A stretch of 32,088 nucleotides of DNA from Planctomycetota bacterium (GCA_029259935.1 JAJDEH010000480.1:1-32088); one strand, 5' to 3'; shown: positions 8,399 to 17,713, counted from the first letter of the stretch. Numbers and translations: made by a program. Notes: a model not told the origin generated them from the sequence alone.

Positions 8399-9229
8399 AT
8401 GCCGATCCAAGCCAATTGCCCAAGCTGTGGTCGCCGTCTAGAAGTGAACGATTCTTTTGCGGGACGTTCCGTTCGGTGCCCCATTTGCAGTAGCATCCAC
8501 ACCGTTCCGGGACAGATTGTCGAAGCCGCTGAACCAAGTCGCGAGGAACTGAGTCGCGAGGAACTGAGTCGCGAAGACCTGAGTCGCGAAGACCCGACGA
8601 CCGAACTGCCTCGATCTGGTCCTACCGCCGAGCCCACTACCACCGCGATTCCCACCGACAGCGCCACCCCCACCTCATGGCTTATGCGAACGCCCGAAGG
8701 CCAGGCTTTTGGCCCCGTCAACAAATCCACTTTGGACGAATGGGTGGTGCAAGGACGCGTAACTCATGAGTGTTATTTGCGGCCAGAGAATGCCGCGGGC
8801 TGGCAGACCGCTGACGAGGTGTATCTCGTGTTGCGGCCCGGGGGAATACCTTCTTCAATCGCCAGCCAAGTGTCCACCGACTCGGCCGCCACGGCGGGCA
8901 TGGAATCGGCGTTTTCGGATCGGGGCTCTGGCAGTACGATTGCCGGTCCGGCTTCGCAACAGTATACGGTGCCGCATCGCGGCGGTCTGATCCTGGGACT
9001 GGGGATCGCCGGTTTTGTTGTCTGGTTCATTTGTCCCGTGCTGAGCATCATGGCATGGGTCATGGGGTCGTCGGATCTAAATGACATGGAGGCCCGGCGG
9101 ATGGATCCCAGCGGAAAGCCCTTGACTCGAGCGGGGCAAATCCTAGGAATGATCATGTCCCTCGTTTGGATCGTCGCCGCGGTAATCATGGTTTTTGTAT
9201 TTTTATTGGGTGCGGCATCGGGTTTTTAA
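8399..9229 (+). CDS. Zinc-ribbon / GYF_2 / two-TM membrane protein (paralogue A)
   Basis: This 276-aa protein has three parts. Residues 7-30 are a zinc ribbon with Cys7, Cys10, Cys27 and Cys30. Residues 93-145 resemble the GYF_2 (DUF4339) domain, with WLMRTPEGQAFGPV and a later GW pair, a fold that usually binds proline-rich peptides. Residues 196-222 and 246-272 are two membrane helices separated by a polar loop containing RRMDPSG, as in DUF4190-type modules. Between ribbon and GYF lies a tandem repeat SREEL-SREEL-SREDL-SRED (47-64). The start is ATG at 8399, where the zinc ribbon begins and GAGG precedes. The ribbon and GYF domain probably face the cytoplasm. It is immediately followed by paralogue B 37 bp downstream. 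The biological role is not known to me. Confidence 0.88.
   Translation: MPIQANCPSCGRRLEVNDSFAGRSVRCPICSSIHTVPGQIVEAAEPSREELSREELSREDLSREDPTTELPRSGPTAEPTTTAIPTDSATPTSWLMRTPEGQAFGPVNKSTLDEWVVQGRVTHECYLRPENAAGWQTADEVYLVLRPGGIPSSIASQVSTDSAATAGMESAFSDRGSGSTIAGPASQQYTVPHRGGLILGLGIAGFVVWFICPVLSIMAWVMGSSDLNDMEARRMDPSGKPLTRAGQILGMIMSLVWIVAAVIMVFVFLLGAASGF
8537..8596 (+). repeat. 15-bp coding tandem repeat, four units
   Basis: Four consecutive 15-bp units start with AGTCGCGA. Units 1 and 2 (8537-8551, 8552-8566) are identical, and unit 3 (8567-8581) and unit 4 (8582-8596) differ from them at a few bases. They encode SREEL, SREEL, SREDL and SRED-like pentapeptides. A multiple of three keeps the frame, so unit number can vary without breaking the gene. 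Confidence 0.9.
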
Positions 9230-9266
9230 CGTAATCACGTCGGGCCTTGGGTCGGAAAGTCAAAAC

Positions 9267-9959
9267 ATGCCGATTGAATTCTTATGTTCTCGATGTGGGA
9301 AAACTCTGCGCGTCGGCGAAGACAACGCGGGCAAGCAAGCGCGATGCCCCGACTGCCAGAACATCATGCCCGTGCCGGCGACGAGCGGAGCCGCTGGTTC
9401 GCATCTTGCTGGAGGGCAAACTGCCGATGAAAACTGGCGAATGCGCACCGAGGACGGCAGCATTTACGGTCCGGTAACCAAGACCGAGTTGGATTCGTGG
9501 TATCAAGAGGGTCGCATCACCGCCGGCTGCCAACTTCGCCGAGACAGGGATCCCAACTGGCTGGAGGCCAGTCAACTCTATCCGTCGTTGGCTTCGTCCG
9601 GTCGCCAACCGGCCGCCAATCCATTTTCTGGTGATTCGCCAAATGTTGCCGCCGGCGCGGCGAATCCGTATACCGCTCCCCACGGAGCTGGTGGGCCAGC
9701 CACGGTGGGACCTTATGGCCGCCAGCAACCACATAGAGGTGTGACGATTCTCGTTCTGGGCATCCTTTCCTTTTTCTGTCCATGCCTTATTTTGGGAATC
9801 GCCGCCTGGTACATGTGCAATGAAGATCTTTCCGCAATGCGGCTCGGCCGCATGGATCCCACGGGACGAGGAATGACGACGGCGGGCATGGTCTGTGGAA
9901 TCATCACGACGATTCTCAACGGGCTCATCATTCTGGCGAATATTGCTGCCTCGGTGTGA
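9267..9959 (+). CDS. Zinc-ribbon / GYF_2 / two-TM membrane protein (paralogue B)
   Basis: This 230-aa protein is a paralogue of the preceding gene. Cys7, Cys10, Cys27 and Cys30 keep exactly the same zinc-ribbon spacing. A GYF_2-like domain follows (NWRMRTEDGSIYGPV, residues 56-70, to about 107). A Pro/Ala/Asn linker with NPYTAP (133-138) leads to two membrane helices (157-183 and 206-228) around a loop with GRMDPTGRG. It lacks the SREEL repeat of its neighbour. The start is ATG at 9267 because it begins directly at the ribbon and has GGAAAG seven bases upstream. The 37-bp spacing suggests co-transcription with paralogue A. It is convergent with the J-like/LamG gene (49 bp between stops). Function unknown; a membrane-bound adaptor is an inference from the domains. 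Confidence 0.88.
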   Translation: MPIEFLCSRCGKTLRVGEDNAGKQARCPDCQNIMPVPATSGAAGSHLAGGQTADENWRMRTEDGSIYGPVTKTELDSWYQEGRITAGCQLRRDRDPNWLEASQLYPSLASSGRQPAANPFSGDSPNVAAGAANPYTAPHGAGGPATVGPYGRQQPHRGVTILVLGILSFFCPCLILGIAAWYMCNEDLSAMRLGRMDPTGRGMTTAGMVCGIITTILNGLIILANIAASV

Positions 9960-10008
9960 TGACTTTGATGTCGCCAAGCACTGCCATGGATTCACTCCCG
10001 CTCGCCGC

Positions 10009-11472
10009 TCAATCAAGCATCCCGATCGGCACCCAAGTCGCGCCGTGAATCTTGCCCGACCGATTATTGCCCGAGAGGTCGGGCAGCATCTCGCCCTCTC
10101 CTTTGGAAAAATCCAGCAGCAATACGGTGTGCTTGTCCTTTTCAAACCGTTCCGGCGGGAGGAAGTCGCCCGCGTAGTTGGAACGAGAGGAAATCTTGAC
10201 CGCGCACACTTCGCCGACAAAGCCGCTCTGAAATCGACTTAGTTCGCGGCGTCCGAGAAAGACATTGAGCGGGCTCTGTTTCCAGTTTTCGATCGGAGCC
10301 AAAACGGTCCGCCGGCCATCGACATACATGGTCAGATGGCTCATATCGGAAACAAATGCGTAGTGCCGCCAAATGTGGCCGCTTGGCTCACAGGAATTGT
10401 TGAAGCCCCCCGTAAACGCCATCGACGTGGTCCAGCGGCGATCGCCATCGCGAACATAGACCGCGCCGTTCCAACCCGCGAACTCTCGATCGTTGCCGTT
10501 ACCGCGCAGATCGGGATGGCTTCCCGCTTGGATTCGATCGCCGAGAATCTCGTGATACGGATGCGAAGGCTCAAGCCTGGCCCAAAACTCAATCGTGCCC
10601 GCCGCGCCTGGAAGAAGCACGCCCGCGGTGTTCGTTAATTCCAGACCCGCCTCTTTCGTAAATCGTAGTGCGAATGAATAGCCGCTACCGCCTGTTGGTC
10701 GCACCACGTCGGAGGCTGGCGGCGAAACGGGCGAGCGGATGGGCGAAGGCCGGGCGGACCGCACTGAGGGAACCGGTAGCCGTGGAGATCCCTTGGGCGA
10801 AGCCGGTTTAGCAGACGGTGGTGCCGGCGCGGGTGACGCGGGTGCTTTGACGGGAACGATGGATCGGGGCTTCGATTGTTTCTCCGCAGGTCTTTTGATT
10901 GGATCGTCAAGATTAGCAGCGTCCGTCCTTGGTGGAACTTGCGCCGCGCCGGCCGTAGTGCCGATGACGGGGTCTCCATGAGGGACGAAGGTGCCCCAGG
11001 CCAGCACTCCGCAAAAAACGATCAGCAGCATGGCGGCTATCGCGATCCCGAGCATTAGCTGAGTCCGCCCGGTGGTCGGCGTTCGCGTCGTCGGCTTGGC
11101 ATCCGTCGAAGCAAAAACCGAAGTGTTGTCAAAAGGAATGACGGCAATACTCACTTGCTCGGCGGGGATGTCAAGCGGGTCGTGGCGCGGCTTTTGGCTG
11201 GCGCGAAGGCCGCGGTCGTATGCAGCCCTCTTTTCGGCATTAAGCAGGCAGAGCCGCGCCGACGCCAGTTCGTTCAGCAGATGCTGAGATTCGTCGCTAC
11301 GGCGGCCCGCCTGAAAATTCCGCACATGGCTCATGCGCTGGTCGGCGGCGTTTTCCAGCACGTCTGGATCGCTTTCGAAAGTTCGCACTCCCAGCAAGCG
11401 ATAGTGGTCGGCAGGCTGTTCTTCAGGGGCGATGCCCAGCCACTTGTGATATGGATCGAAATTGTCAGCCAT
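10009..11472 (-). CDS. Membrane protein with degenerate J-like domain and LamG-like domain
   Basis: This 487-aa protein spans the membrane once. Residues 1-90 resemble a J domain (FDPYHKWLGI, DHYRLLGV, then LLNELASARLCLLNAEKRAAYD), but the HPD motif needed to stimulate Hsp70 is missing; RNFQAGR stands in that region. Residues 138-161 are the membrane helix. Residues 165-260 are a Pro/Ala/Ser-rich linker. Residues 264-485 look like a concanavalin-A/LamG fold (GTIEFWARLEP, ending in LLDFSKGEG and a GKIHGATW motif), typical of extracytoplasmic carbohydrate- or protein-binding domains. ATG at 11472 is chosen over in-frame GTG at 11481 because AAAGGG lies eight bases before the ATG and abuts the GTG. 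It lies 88 bp downstream of the sulfatase gene on the same strand, suggesting an operon. Confidence 0.85.
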   Translation of the reverse strand: MADNFDPYHKWLGIAPEEQPADHYRLLGVRTFESDPDVLENAADQRMSHVRNFQAGRRSDESQHLLNELASARLCLLNAEKRAAYDRGLRASQKPRHDPLDIPAEQVSIAVIPFDNTSVFASTDAKPTTRTPTTGRTQLMLGIAIAAMLLIVFCGVLAWGTFVPHGDPVIGTTAGAAQVPPRTDAANLDDPIKRPAEKQSKPRSIVPVKAPASPAPAPPSAKPASPKGSPRLPVPSVRSARPSPIRSPVSPPASDVVRPTGGSGYSFALRFTKEAGLELTNTAGVLLPGAAGTIEFWARLEPSHPYHEILGDRIQAGSHPDLRGNGNDREFAGWNGAVYVRDGDRRWTTSMAFTGGFNNSCEPSGHIWRHYAFVSDMSHLTMYVDGRRTVLAPIENWKQSPLNVFLGRRELSRFQSGFVGEVCAVKISSRSNYAGDFLPPERFEKDKHTVLLLDFSKGEGEMLPDLSGNNRSGKIHGATWVPIGMLD

Positions 11473-11560
11473 GGCGTTCACCCTTTCACATCACGCGTGG
11501 TGTCGTGGTTCGCTGTGCGAACCAATTCGTCCCGATTACGGAGCAACCAACGGCGGTCCA

Positions 11561-13009
11561 TTAATCATACAGCAAACCATGCTCGCGAACGAAACGTCCT
11601 TTTTTGTACGTCACCTCGTCGCCCAAATCCTGACGGGCCTTGTTGGCGAATGCTTGAAGTCGTTGGACGACGTCCGGGTGCTTGGCCGCCACATTCGTTG
11701 TTTCGCCGATGTCCGCGTGCAAATCGTACAACTCCAGTTCGCACTCAGGGTGTTCATATTCACCCGGCAATCCGTCTCTGCCCGGTTCACCCTTCAGCGA
11801 CCGGTATTCGTGTGGAAAATGCAATTTCCATTGCCCACCGCGAACCGCCTGCAGATCGTTGCCCCAGTAGTAATAGAACGCCTCGTGGGGCGACTTGGCA
11901 GCGGCCTTCCCAGACATCAGCGGCCAAATGTTCTTGCCGTCAATCTTGTTTCCCGACAGCGGCGCGCCGGTCAAGAAGGACAACGTCGGCAAGATGTCGA
12001 TAGTCGACGCCACTTCGCGGCACTCGCTATCGGCCGGAATTTTCGTCGGCCATCGCATGATGCACGGCACGCGCATGCCGCCTTCCCACGTCGTCCCCTT
12101 GCCTTCGCGCAGCGGCTCCGCCGACCCGGCATGATGGCCGTAGGAAAGCCACGGACCATTGTCGGACGTAAAGATCACCAGCGTGTCGTCGTCAATGTCG
12201 TGTTCCTTCAAGGCGGCGAGGATCCGGCCCACCGACCAATCGATTTCCATCATCACGTCGCCGTACAGGGCCTGTTCCGATTTGCCGTTGTACTTTTCGG
12301 AAACAAACAGCGGCACGTGCGGCATCGCGTGCGCGACGTATAAGAAAAAAGGCCACTCATGATTTTTTTCGATGAACTTCACGGCGCGGTTGGTATAGCG
12401 AGTCGTTAGTTGCTTTTGATCGTCGGGAGTCATCTTCGGATGGACGACCTGATTCCCCTCGATCAGCGGCAAATCGGGAAAGCTCTTGTTCGTCGGATGA
12501 TAGGGCCACATATCGTTCGAGTAGGGCAGGCCCAAATAGTCATCGAAGCCGTGCTGTAAAGGCAAAAACTTTTCGTGATGTCCCAAGTGCCACTTGCCAT
12601 ACATGGCGGTGGCGTAATCTTCTTGCTTGAGCAGTTCGGCGATGGTCATTTCGTCGTCGTGGATGCCATGGTTCGTCGCGTGGCTCGGAGCGCCCAACAG
12701 CCCAATTCGATTGGGATAGCAACCGGTCAGCAGCGCCGCCCGCGAAGCACCACATACGGCTTGCCCCACATAGAAATCGGTAAACCGCATCCCTTCAGCC
12801 GCCATTCGATCTAGATTGGGCGTTTCGAAACCTTCGGCACCGAAACTTCCCACGTCGGCATACCCTTGATCGTCGGTAAAAATGATGATGACGTTTGGCA
12901 GCCGATCCAGTTTGGGCGGTGCCTCGCCGCTTGAGCCTCCTGGTGCACAGCCGCCCGCCAAACAAATGATAGCGAGCGGGAGGCAACGAAAGACAAGGCC
13001 ATGAATCAT
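11561..13009 (-). CDS. Formylglycine-dependent sulfatase, lipoprotein
   Basis: This 482-aa type I sulfatase hydrolyses a sulfate ester from an unknown substrate, probably a sulfated glycan. Residues 1-20 are a lipoprotein signal with lipobox LAGGC and lipidated Cys21. FTDDQG (44-49) supplies metal-binding aspartates. Cys86 in CGASR (86-90), followed by AALLTG, is the site oxidised to formylglycine. GKWHLG (138-143) is the second signature, and FTSDNG and HHAG carry further active-site residues. The overall pattern fits the arylsulfatase-A/N-acetylgalactosamine-6-sulfatase group. ATG at 13009 is preferred over an upstream in-frame start at 13054 because it places the signal peptide at the N-terminus. 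An anaerobic or aerobic maturase gene is not in the window. It is upstream of the J-like/LamG gene and divergent from the gene at 13212. Confidence 0.94.
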   Translation of the reverse strand: MIHGLVFRCLPLAIICLAGGCAPGGSSGEAPPKLDRLPNVIIIFTDDQGYADVGSFGAEGFETPNLDRMAAEGMRFTDFYVGQAVCGASRAALLTGCYPNRIGLLGAPSHATNHGIHDDEMTIAELLKQEDYATAMYGKWHLGHHEKFLPLQHGFDDYLGLPYSNDMWPYHPTNKSFPDLPLIEGNQVVHPKMTPDDQKQLTTRYTNRAVKFIEKNHEWPFFLYVAHAMPHVPLFVSEKYNGKSEQALYGDVMMEIDWSVGRILAALKEHDIDDDTLVIFTSDNGPWLSYGHHAGSAEPLREGKGTTWEGGMRVPCIMRWPTKIPADSECREVASTIDILPTLSFLTGAPLSGNKIDGKNIWPLMSGKAAAKSPHEAFYYYWGNDLQAVRGGQWKLHFPHEYRSLKGEPGRDGLPGEYEHPECELELYDLHADIGETTNVAAKHPDVVQRLQAFANKARQDLGDEVTYKKGRFVREHGLLYD

Positions 13010-13134
13010 GCGAAGACTCGTAAGTTGAGCGTACTCGAATAGAATGATCCACACAGCTCTATTGTCGTTTGCAAGCCATAATCCCGCAACCGCGAGGAGA
13101 CATTGGGAGCGAGGGCGACTGCTGCGAATAACCT

Positions 13135-13163
13135 TTTACGCGGTCCGTCGGACTTGCTAGAAT
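13135..13163 (+). promoter_or_regulatory. Possible sigma70-type promoter for the gene at 13212
   Basis: TTTACG (13135-13140) and TAGAAT (13158-13163) are separated by exactly 17 bp. The start of transcription would be near 13170, leaving a leader of about 42 nt before the ATG at 13212. The match to consensus is moderate, so this is a candidate only. Confidence 0.35.
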
Positions 13164-13211
13164 CAGCACAAGATTCAAAAAGTCGCGCAGGCCCTAGACA
13201 GAGACTGGAAG

Positions 13212-15029
13212 ATGACGACACGGTTATTGCTTACGTTGCTCGCCGGTATTTGCTTTTCCGCCGCGCCCCAAGTTTCCGCAGCCGCGGAACCATCTGGCGG
13301 CGTCACCGGCGGTTGCGTTTCGTCGGTCTATTCCGAACAGACTTGGGCGGGCAATTCACATCCGACCTTGCTTGCCCAATCTTGGCGGTCCCAAGGAAAT
13401 GGTCGGCAACAGTCGAATTCACCCTTCGGCGGCGTTCGAGCGAAGACGTTGATTAGAATGGGGCTGCTCATCGCGGGGCTTATTGGTGGCCTGATCGTGT
13501 TCCTCGTGCGACTTGCTTCCAACTCAAGTAGCGCATCCCGCCAACCCATGTTACCGCCGCACGTTTCATCGGCCGATGTTTCGTCCGGGCCCGCAGTCGG
13601 ATCACTGCCTGGTCCGCAGCCCCAGTCGGGCGGCCGGCCGCTGCCCGCGCAACTTCCGGCCAAGCCAATGCCCGCCCTGGCGGCGCATGCTCCAAGCCCC
13701 CTGGGCGGGATCGGCTTACGCATGCTAATGGCGGCGGCGTTTGCCTTGGTCATTATTGTTGGCGTCTTCGCGGCACGACTGGTATTCATGTGGCCGGCGC
13801 TGGCCGGAACCGCCGAAACAACCACCACCGATCCGCCCTTCTCCATCGAGCAATTCGATGAGTTCAGATCGCGGCTCGAATCCTTGAGGGAGTTGGAGCG
13901 TGCCCAGTTCGAGCAGCGTTGGGAAGCGGTGGAAGCCATCAAATCGGACAGCGGTCAAAATGACGCTCAACTTGCCACCGAACTCAACGACACGGTTTCG
14001 CCGCCGCGGACTTTTCAAACACTGAAGCCACCTTCCGCGCCGATCTCGGAAGTTGCGTGGGACGATACCGACTTGGTCGAATCCGGAGTGTCGATCAGCC
14101 GTCGCGGCATGTCGTTCCACGATCTGGCACCGGAGGGCGCAGTGTTGGTCGGCTTGCGCGTGACCAGCGATCGACATCGGCTGCAATCGATTCAACCCAT
14201 TTATCAACAGGCCGATCAGTACGTGCTGGGGCAAGTTCAAGGCAACGAATCGCAAGAACAAATGGCCCAGTTACTCGCCCAGCCAGGCCACGCCGTGACG
14301 GCTTTGCGGCTCGATGTTGGCGGACGCGTCGAAGGGCTGCAGGTCGAGTTTGGTCGCGTATCGGAAGGGCGAATCGACCCGGCGGACAAATATGTCAGCT
14401 CGTTCTTTGGTCGCAAGATTCCGAACAACGCCATCGTCATTGAAGGCCAAGGTGATTTGTTTGCCGGTGTCGCCGGCAAGATTCTAGATGGCTTCGACGA
14501 GCTGTACCTCAAGAGAATTATGGAGCTGGACGCCTGCACGGAAGTCCAGCCGCATCTTGAAATGAGTACCACGACGACGCTGCCTCGAGCGGGAGGAACG
14601 AGCGCCAATGAGTTTGCGGATTCAGCACCAGAGGGCGGTTTTCTAGTGGGAATGCGATTCTTTCTTGGACGATCTTGGGGCGGGGCGATTCAGGGTGTTC
14701 AGCCGATCTATCAGGTCGGCGGCGAATACCAAGTCGGTAGGCGGTACGGTGCCGACGGCGGACTGGCACACCAAGAACTCGCGCGCCCAGGCTACGCCGT
14801 CGGCGCAATCGACGCCCGCGCCGGCCTCGTTCTAAATTCCGTACAGATGACCTTCCAAAGAGTTGCTGAGGGCAAACTGGACTCGACCGACAGCTAAGAC
14901 GGAGAAATAGTTGGCTCGCCGGGAGGAAGCCCATTCCATTTGAACTCCACGGGCCGCTTCATGGTCGGCGTGGGAGGGTCGTTCCACGAAGACATCACGT
15001 CGTTAGAGATTGTCCTGCGCGAAAACTAA
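13212..15029 (+). pseudogene. Membrane protein with two beta-rich repeats; second repeat interrupted by in-frame TAA
   Basis: The open frame runs from ATG 13212 to TAA 14895-14897 (561 aa). It has a signal peptide (1-24), a membrane segment (79-101), a Pro/Ser-rich linker, a second membrane segment (170-196), a charged helical region (211-245) and two repeats of an unrecognised beta-rich domain, at 293-436 and from 463. In repeat 1, EGRIDPADKY is followed by about 42 more residues of domain. In repeat 2, EGKLDSTDS is followed by the TAA exactly where repeat 1 has Tyr394, and the same frame then continues for 43 codons (GRFMVGVGG, SLEIVL) to a second TAA at 15027-15029. This looks like a TAC/TAT to TAA change. 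The product may be truncated but partly functional, made by readthrough, or the stop may be a sequencing error. The second stop lies 3 bp before the convergent gene's end. Confidence 0.75.
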
Positions 15030-15032
15030 CTC

Positions 15033-16595
15033 TCAGCGTCGCCATTTCAGCACCGTACTCATGATGCTCTTCACGAGCGGCGTGAGTCGCGTGCGGTTGA
15101 ACTGGTCGCCCACCTTCCGAATCGCCTCGGCTTGCGTGGGATAGGGATGAATCGCGCCGGCGATCGATCCCAGTCGAATGCGATTGGTCATCGCCAGCGA
15201 AATCTCGCCAATCATGTCTCCCGCATGCGCGGCGACAACCGTCGCTCCCAGAATCCGCCCTTTTCGATCCGCGTGAATGCGCACAAACCCCTCGTCCTCG
15301 CCGTCAAGAATCGCTCGGTCGACCTCGTTCATTCGCACCGTAAACGATTTGAATTGAGCGCCTTCCTTTTCCAATTCGCTCACGGTTTTCCCCACATGAG
15401 CCAGTTCGGGTTCGGTGTACGTACACCAGGGAATCGTGAGCGCGCTGGCCTTGCGGCGGCCGAAAAACAGGGCGTTGCCAATCACGATCCGCGCTAGGAA
15501 GTCGGCGGAATGCGTGAATTTGTATTTTGAGGCGACGTCGCCGGCGGCAAAGATGCGTGAATTGGTCGTCCGCAGCCGATCGTCAACCTTGATGCCTTGT
15601 CGATCGTACTCGACACCAGCGCTTTCCAGGCCCAAGTTCTCCACGTTGGGGGCGCGGCCCACGGCGACCATCAGCGCGTCCACCGCCACGTCGTAGTGCC
15701 GGTTCTCGGATTCCAGGTCGACCGCCAAACGAATGTCCTCCCCCTCCCGGCGCAGTTTCAAATTTCGGGCACAACAACGTAATTCAACTCCGTCACGGAC
15801 TAGCGAGTCCTGAACGATTTGGGCCGCCTCGCGATCTTCTCGCGGCAGAATTCCGCTGGCCGTTTCAACAAGGATTGCCTCGCTGCCGAATCTGCGAAAG
15901 GCCTGGCCTAGTTCGCAGCCGATCGGACCCGCGCCAATGAAGGCGATGCGACGCGGCAGTTCCGTTAATGTGAAGATGGTCTCGTTGGTGAGATAAGGAA
16001 CGCCGTCGAGTCCGTCGATAGGCGGGGCGGCGGCCCGCGCGCCGGTGGCGATACACGCTTTGGCGAAGTCGATCTTCTTGCCGTCCATTTCGAACGTTGA
16101 TTCACTGGTGAATTGCCCTTCGCCGATGAAGACATCGATTCCCAAGTCGGTAAATCGCTGGGCTGAGTCATGATGGCTGATGTCCGCCCGAATCCGTCGC
16201 AGCCGTTCCATGACGGCCGGGAAGTCGACTTGCGCCGACTCGGGGACGCGAACACCGAATTCACCGGCTCCGTTAACCGCCGCCGCGGCTTTGCCGGCCG
16301 CGATCAGCGCCTTGGACGGCACGCAGCCGACATTCAAACAGTCGCCGCCCATCAGATGTTTTTCGACCAAGGCCACCTTGGCGCCAAGCCCGGCGGCTCC
16401 GATGGCCGCGACCAACCCGGCCGGACCGGCTCCGACGACCAGCAGGTTGTACCGGCCATTCGGTTCGGGATTATCCCACGTAGTGGGATGGACATAACTG
16501 GCCCACTTCTGATTGTGTTCGTCCCAAGGAGCCAGTGATTGAATTTCGGCAAGCTGCGAGGGAATCTCGGAAGTGCCTAGTTGCTGCTTCGACAT
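15033..16595 (-). CDS. MerA-like FAD/NAD(P)-dependent disulfide oxidoreductase
   Basis: This 520-aa flavoprotein belongs to the class I pyridine nucleotide-disulfide oxidoreductases (mercuric reductase/lipoamide dehydrogenase group). A ~48-residue N-terminal extension precedes the FAD motif GAGPAG (55-60). GGDCLNVGCVPSK carries redox Cys86 and Cys91. A second dinucleotide motif GAGPIGCE and the AAGDV FAD motif follow. The C-terminal site reads HPYPTQAE, with Tyr where most family members have the catalytic His, as in MerA. However, the heavy-metal-associated N-terminal domain and the C-terminal Cys pair of true MerA are absent, so mercury reduction is not supported. ATG at 16595 is chosen because AAGGA sits seven bases upstream, overlapping the stop of the TVP38 gene 11 bp before. 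The electron acceptor is unknown. Confidence 0.9.
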   Translation of the reverse strand: MSKQQLGTSEIPSQLAEIQSLAPWDEHNQKWASYVHPTTWDNPEPNGRYNLLVVGAGPAGLVAAIGAAGLGAKVALVEKHLMGGDCLNVGCVPSKALIAAGKAAAAVNGAGEFGVRVPESAQVDFPAVMERLRRIRADISHHDSAQRFTDLGIDVFIGEGQFTSESTFEMDGKKIDFAKACIATGARAAAPPIDGLDGVPYLTNETIFTLTELPRRIAFIGAGPIGCELGQAFRRFGSEAILVETASGILPREDREAAQIVQDSLVRDGVELRCCARNLKLRREGEDIRLAVDLESENRHYDVAVDALMVAVGRAPNVENLGLESAGVEYDRQGIKVDDRLRTTNSRIFAAGDVASKYKFTHSADFLARIVIGNALFFGRRKASALTIPWCTYTEPELAHVGKTVSELEKEGAQFKSFTVRMNEVDRAILDGEDEGFVRIHADRKGRILGATVVAAHAGDMIGEISLAMTNRIRLGSIAGAIHPYPTQAEAIRKVGDQFNRTRLTPLVKSIMSTVLKWRR

Positions 16596-16602
16596 AGGTG
16601 AG

Positions 16603-16607
16603 TCCTT
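16603..16607 (-). promoter_or_regulatory. Ribosome-binding site that fixes the flavoprotein start
   Basis: AAGGA on the minus strand shares its first A with the TGA stop of the TVP38 gene and lies seven bases before ATG 16595. A longer frame beginning with TTG at 16610 would have to start inside the upstream stop region and lacks such a site. Confidence 0.65.
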
Positions 16608-17440
16608 CAAGCTTCTTCGGGCGGATGATAAGGATTGGTGGGCGCTTCATAAGTCTCTTTCCGTGAGTCCTTTGTCGGGTCCGTTTGATCCTTGCTTGCC
16701 GGACGCAGCCACTGCATCGTCTTCTTCACGGCAATCGGAAACATGCCAAGCAAGCCGAACGCGACAAGAATTTGCGTCAGTTGCCACGGCGAAAGAACCG
16801 CCCCCACGCCCTTGTCCGCCAACGTTTGCAAATCGGGAACGGCCGACCCGGCGTAAATGAAAACGAAAGTACCGGGCAGCATGCCTAGCTGGCTGACCCA
16901 CCAGAACGAACGAACGCGCATTGGCGTGAGTCCCATCAGTAAGTTGATCATCCAAAACGGTACCGCCGGGATAAGCCGTAACGTAAACAAATAGAAGGCA
17001 CCTTCTTTTTCAAGGGCTTGGTTGAACGCTGCCAGCCGATCGCCAAACCGATTTTGAATCGTGTCGCGAAGCAGATAACGGCTCAATAGAAATGCCAAGG
17101 TCGCGCCAGTCGTCGAGGCAAAACTGACCAAGACGACGCCTTCCAAAAATCCAAAGTACCACCCGTAAAGCAACGTCATCCCGGCCGCGCCCGGCAACGA
17201 GAATCCCGTAATCGCGACGTAGACAACAAAGGCAAGGCCGTAAACCAGAATCGGATGCTCAATTTGAAATTGCCGCAGCGCCGCCTCACGCTCGGCCAGA
17301 AAATCCAGCGAAAGTACGTCACGATATTGCCAATAGGCCGCGCCGACCCCGGCGGCCACCAAGCCGAAAACCAGCAGCTTGAGCCACGGCAGCCCGCTCT
17401 GGGGCGGAGTTTTCGGGCTAATTGGTTTTGGCTCGGACAT
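16607..17440 (-). CDS. TVP38/TMEM64 (VTT/DedA-type) membrane protein
   Basis: This 277-aa integral membrane protein has about six hydrophobic segments. The core shows the VTT/SNARE-associated pattern: GFSLPGAAGMTLLYGWYFG, FLLSRYLLRD, then LRLIPAVPFWMINLLMGL. Bacterial relatives are linked to envelope lipid homeostasis or scrambling, but the substrate is not established for this branch. The cytoplasmic tail ends in NPYHPP (269-274). ATG at 17440 is taken because it lies close to the first hydrophobic segment; a TTG at 17488 is possible but has no ribosome-binding site. The gene is followed 11 bp later by the MerA-like flavoprotein, so the two are almost certainly co-transcribed, suggesting a membrane redox function together. 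Confidence 0.9.
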   Translation of the reverse strand: MSEPKPISPKTPPQSGLPWLKLLVFGLVAAGVGAAYWQYRDVLSLDFLAEREAALRQFQIEHPILVYGLAFVVYVAITGFSLPGAAGMTLLYGWYFGFLEGVVLVSFASTTGATLAFLLSRYLLRDTIQNRFGDRLAAFNQALEKEGAFYLFTLRLIPAVPFWMINLLMGLTPMRVRSFWWVSQLGMLPGTFVFIYAGSAVPDLQTLADKGVGAVLSPWQLTQILVAFGLLGMFPIAVKKTMQWLRPASKDQTDPTKDSRKETYEAPTNPYHPPEEA

Positions 17441-17713
17441 TGTGCTTGCTCGCTTTCCAGCGGGATAGAGATCGTAAATCTCGGCCAATTGTTACTAGTA
17501 GTGACGCCGCCGTCTGTTACTTCTTACACGCTGACCGAAAATTTCTCCCGCGCGGACTCGGCGAGCCATCGCCCGGCCAATAAATTTTTGCCGGATTCGC
17601 CCGTCGCATTTATTGCACACAACCACGACAGGCGACATAGTAATGATTCAATTCAGCCCAAATGGCTAAACACAACGTGACTTTCCCATAAGACGCATCA
17701 AGAGGAAGCAACC

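Noticed and set aside
9282..10220. A 312-codon minus-strand frame across the second GYF gene
   Set aside because: Arg/Ser-rich composition without domains, opposite a clear zinc-ribbon/GYF gene.
15033..16595. True mercuric reductase (merA)
   Set aside because: No metal-binding N-terminal domain, no C-terminal Cys pair and no mer genes nearby.
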